This document shows, in pieces, positions 5,812-6,576 of a DNA stretch of 6,576 nucleotides. The notes under the pieces were generated by a model. That model had not been told where the DNA came from. It was given only the letters and a program-made list of their open reading frames with translations, and did not search any database. The position numbers and the translations under genes are program-made. The stretch's first letter is position 1. Each line of letters begins with the position of its first letter. This DNA is from Palsa-504 sp003136255 (GTDB lineage: Bacteria > Actinomycetota > Actinomycetes > Streptosporangiales > Streptosporangiaceae): contig PLDT01000202.1 of NCBI GenBank assembly GCA_003136255.1, positions 1 to 6,576 on the forward strand. The letters are read 5' to 3'.

Positions 5812-6576
5812 ATGCTTGAAAAATATCAGAATGTTACAGTAACCGGAGGACTAGGATTTATTGGCACCCATCTCGTAGGGAAGTTGCAGTCGCTCGGAAA
5901 GAATGTAACTATCATAGATAGTCTTTGGACATCTGCCGACAAACCAGTTCCAAAAGGTGTTCGCTTCATCGAAGCAGATATACGTGACCCCGGAAAAGTT
6001 ACTGAATCTATAAAAGGTGCAGATTTGGTTTTCCATGTCGCGGCGAATTCAAATGGAACGCTTTCTGTGGAAAACCCACGTTTGGATCACGAAATGAACG
6101 ATATCGGCACATTTAATGTTATGGAGGGAGCATCAAACGGTGACATCGGACGTGTACTTTACGTATCGTCTGCATCTGTCTATGGAATACCGCAAAGCTT
6201 TCCGATGCATGAAACCGACCCGAAAGAACCCTTCATCCCATATGGCTCGTCAAAATATAGAGGAGAATTGAACGCGCTCTCATTTCTTCATGCACGGGGA
6301 CTGGACGTCGTAATCGCCCGGCCGTTTTGCGTTTATGGCCCTGGTGAAAATCCAAAAATAGCACTAACCGAGCCTACCAGATTTATTCGTTGGGCTCTTA
6401 AGGACGATGCCATTCCCGTCGTCGGCGATCCTGATCGTAAAACCCGTGATTTTGTCAGTGTTCATGATCTCGTGAGAGGATTCTTGGTCATCGTTGACAA
6501 AGGACAAGCAGGACAAGCGTATAATGTCGGTTCGGGTGAAGAGATATCAATGACCGAACTCGTAAGGACAATCGGT
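5812..6576 (+). CDS. NAD-dependent sugar epimerase/dehydratase (extended SDR), 3' end beyond the window
   Basis: 255 codons are visible from ATG at 5812. The Rossmann motif TGGLGFIG (residues 11-18) binds NAD(P), Asp36 closes strand two, and ADIRD is at 55-59. VAANS is at 76-80, VSSASVYG at 118-125 includes the catalytic Ser/Thr region, and Tyr144 with Lys148 in YGSSK form the YxxxK active site. RPFCVYGPGE (170-179), RDFVSVHD (212-219) and YNVGSG (237-242) complete the GalE/WbpP-like extended SDR pattern. Such enzymes epimerise or dehydrate nucleotide sugars such as UDP-glucose or UDP-GlcNAc in the cytoplasm; the exact substrate cannot be told. About 50-60 residues are probably missing at the 3' end. 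GC content is far below its neighbours, and AGA, ATA and AAA codons are frequent, which points to horizontal acquisition or an assembly join between replicons. It may open a surface-polysaccharide or deoxysugar cluster continuing to the right. Confidence 0.9.
   Translation, partial: MLEKYQNVTVTGGLGFIGTHLVGKLQSLGKNVTIIDSLWTSADKPVPKGVRFIEADIRDPGKVTESIKGADLVFHVAANSNGTLSVENPRLDHEMNDIGTFNVMEGASNGDIGRVLYVSSASVYGIPQSFPMHETDPKEPFIPYGSSKYRGELNALSFLHARGLDVVIARPFCVYGPGENPKIALTEPTRFIRWALKDDAIPVVGDPDRKTRDFVSVHDLVRGFLVIVDKGQAGQAYNVGSGEEISMTELVRTIG

Noticed and set aside
1..6576. CRISPR array, rRNA or riboswitch of a known class
   Set aside because: No regularly spaced short repeats and no recognisable rRNA or known riboswitch core on either strand.

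Overview
The window is about 5.7 kb of very GC-rich DNA with actinomycete-type codon use, followed from about position 5760 by DNA of clearly lower GC (about 43-48 % in two 60-base rows counted by eye). Gene content fits a filamentous or soil actinomycete: Phd/RelE-type modules, a tetratricopeptide (TPR) region like those at the C-terminus of large actinobacterial ATPase or cyclase regulators, and a YVTN propeller fragment. The genus cannot be fixed from the sequence. Three NN pairs (2548, 4150, 4538) mark a draft assembly. Each lies inside a coding region whose two flanks belong to one protein but whose interior is missing.

Everything recognisable from 5511 down to 1 is on the minus strand. 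In transcription order: a truncated YVTN-propeller fragment (5511-5212); about 315 bp without a gene; a Phd/YefM-like antitoxin (4894-4649) overlapping by GTGA a RelE/ParE-like toxin with a collapsed interior (4652-4495); a 5' leader (repeat copy B) and a large LolA/MucB-like protein with two similar halves (4245-2856); a second toxin-antitoxin-like pair (2646-2409 and 2405-2138), each member carrying a one-base frame disruption; an N-terminally truncated TPR protein (2118-970); and the 5' leader (copy A) plus first 202 codons of a second LolA-like paralogue (608-1), which runs off the window.

The two LolA-like genes share start regions and about 236 bp of upstream non-coding DNA. This leader is more alike between the copies (about 96-97 %) than the first 91 coding bases (about 89 %). 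It contains an invariant 51-base segment that can fold into an outer stem enclosing two hairpins. This is the best candidate here for something undescribed.

The plus-strand gene at 5812-6576 (partial) is a well-formed NAD-dependent sugar epimerase/dehydratase with its own ribosome binding site and an AT-rich leader. It looks like the start of a separate, horizontally acquired sugar or surface-polysaccharide cluster. No shared pathway links it to the minus-strand genes. The minus-strand block reads as an accessory region with several broken genes, though some breaks may be sequence errors.
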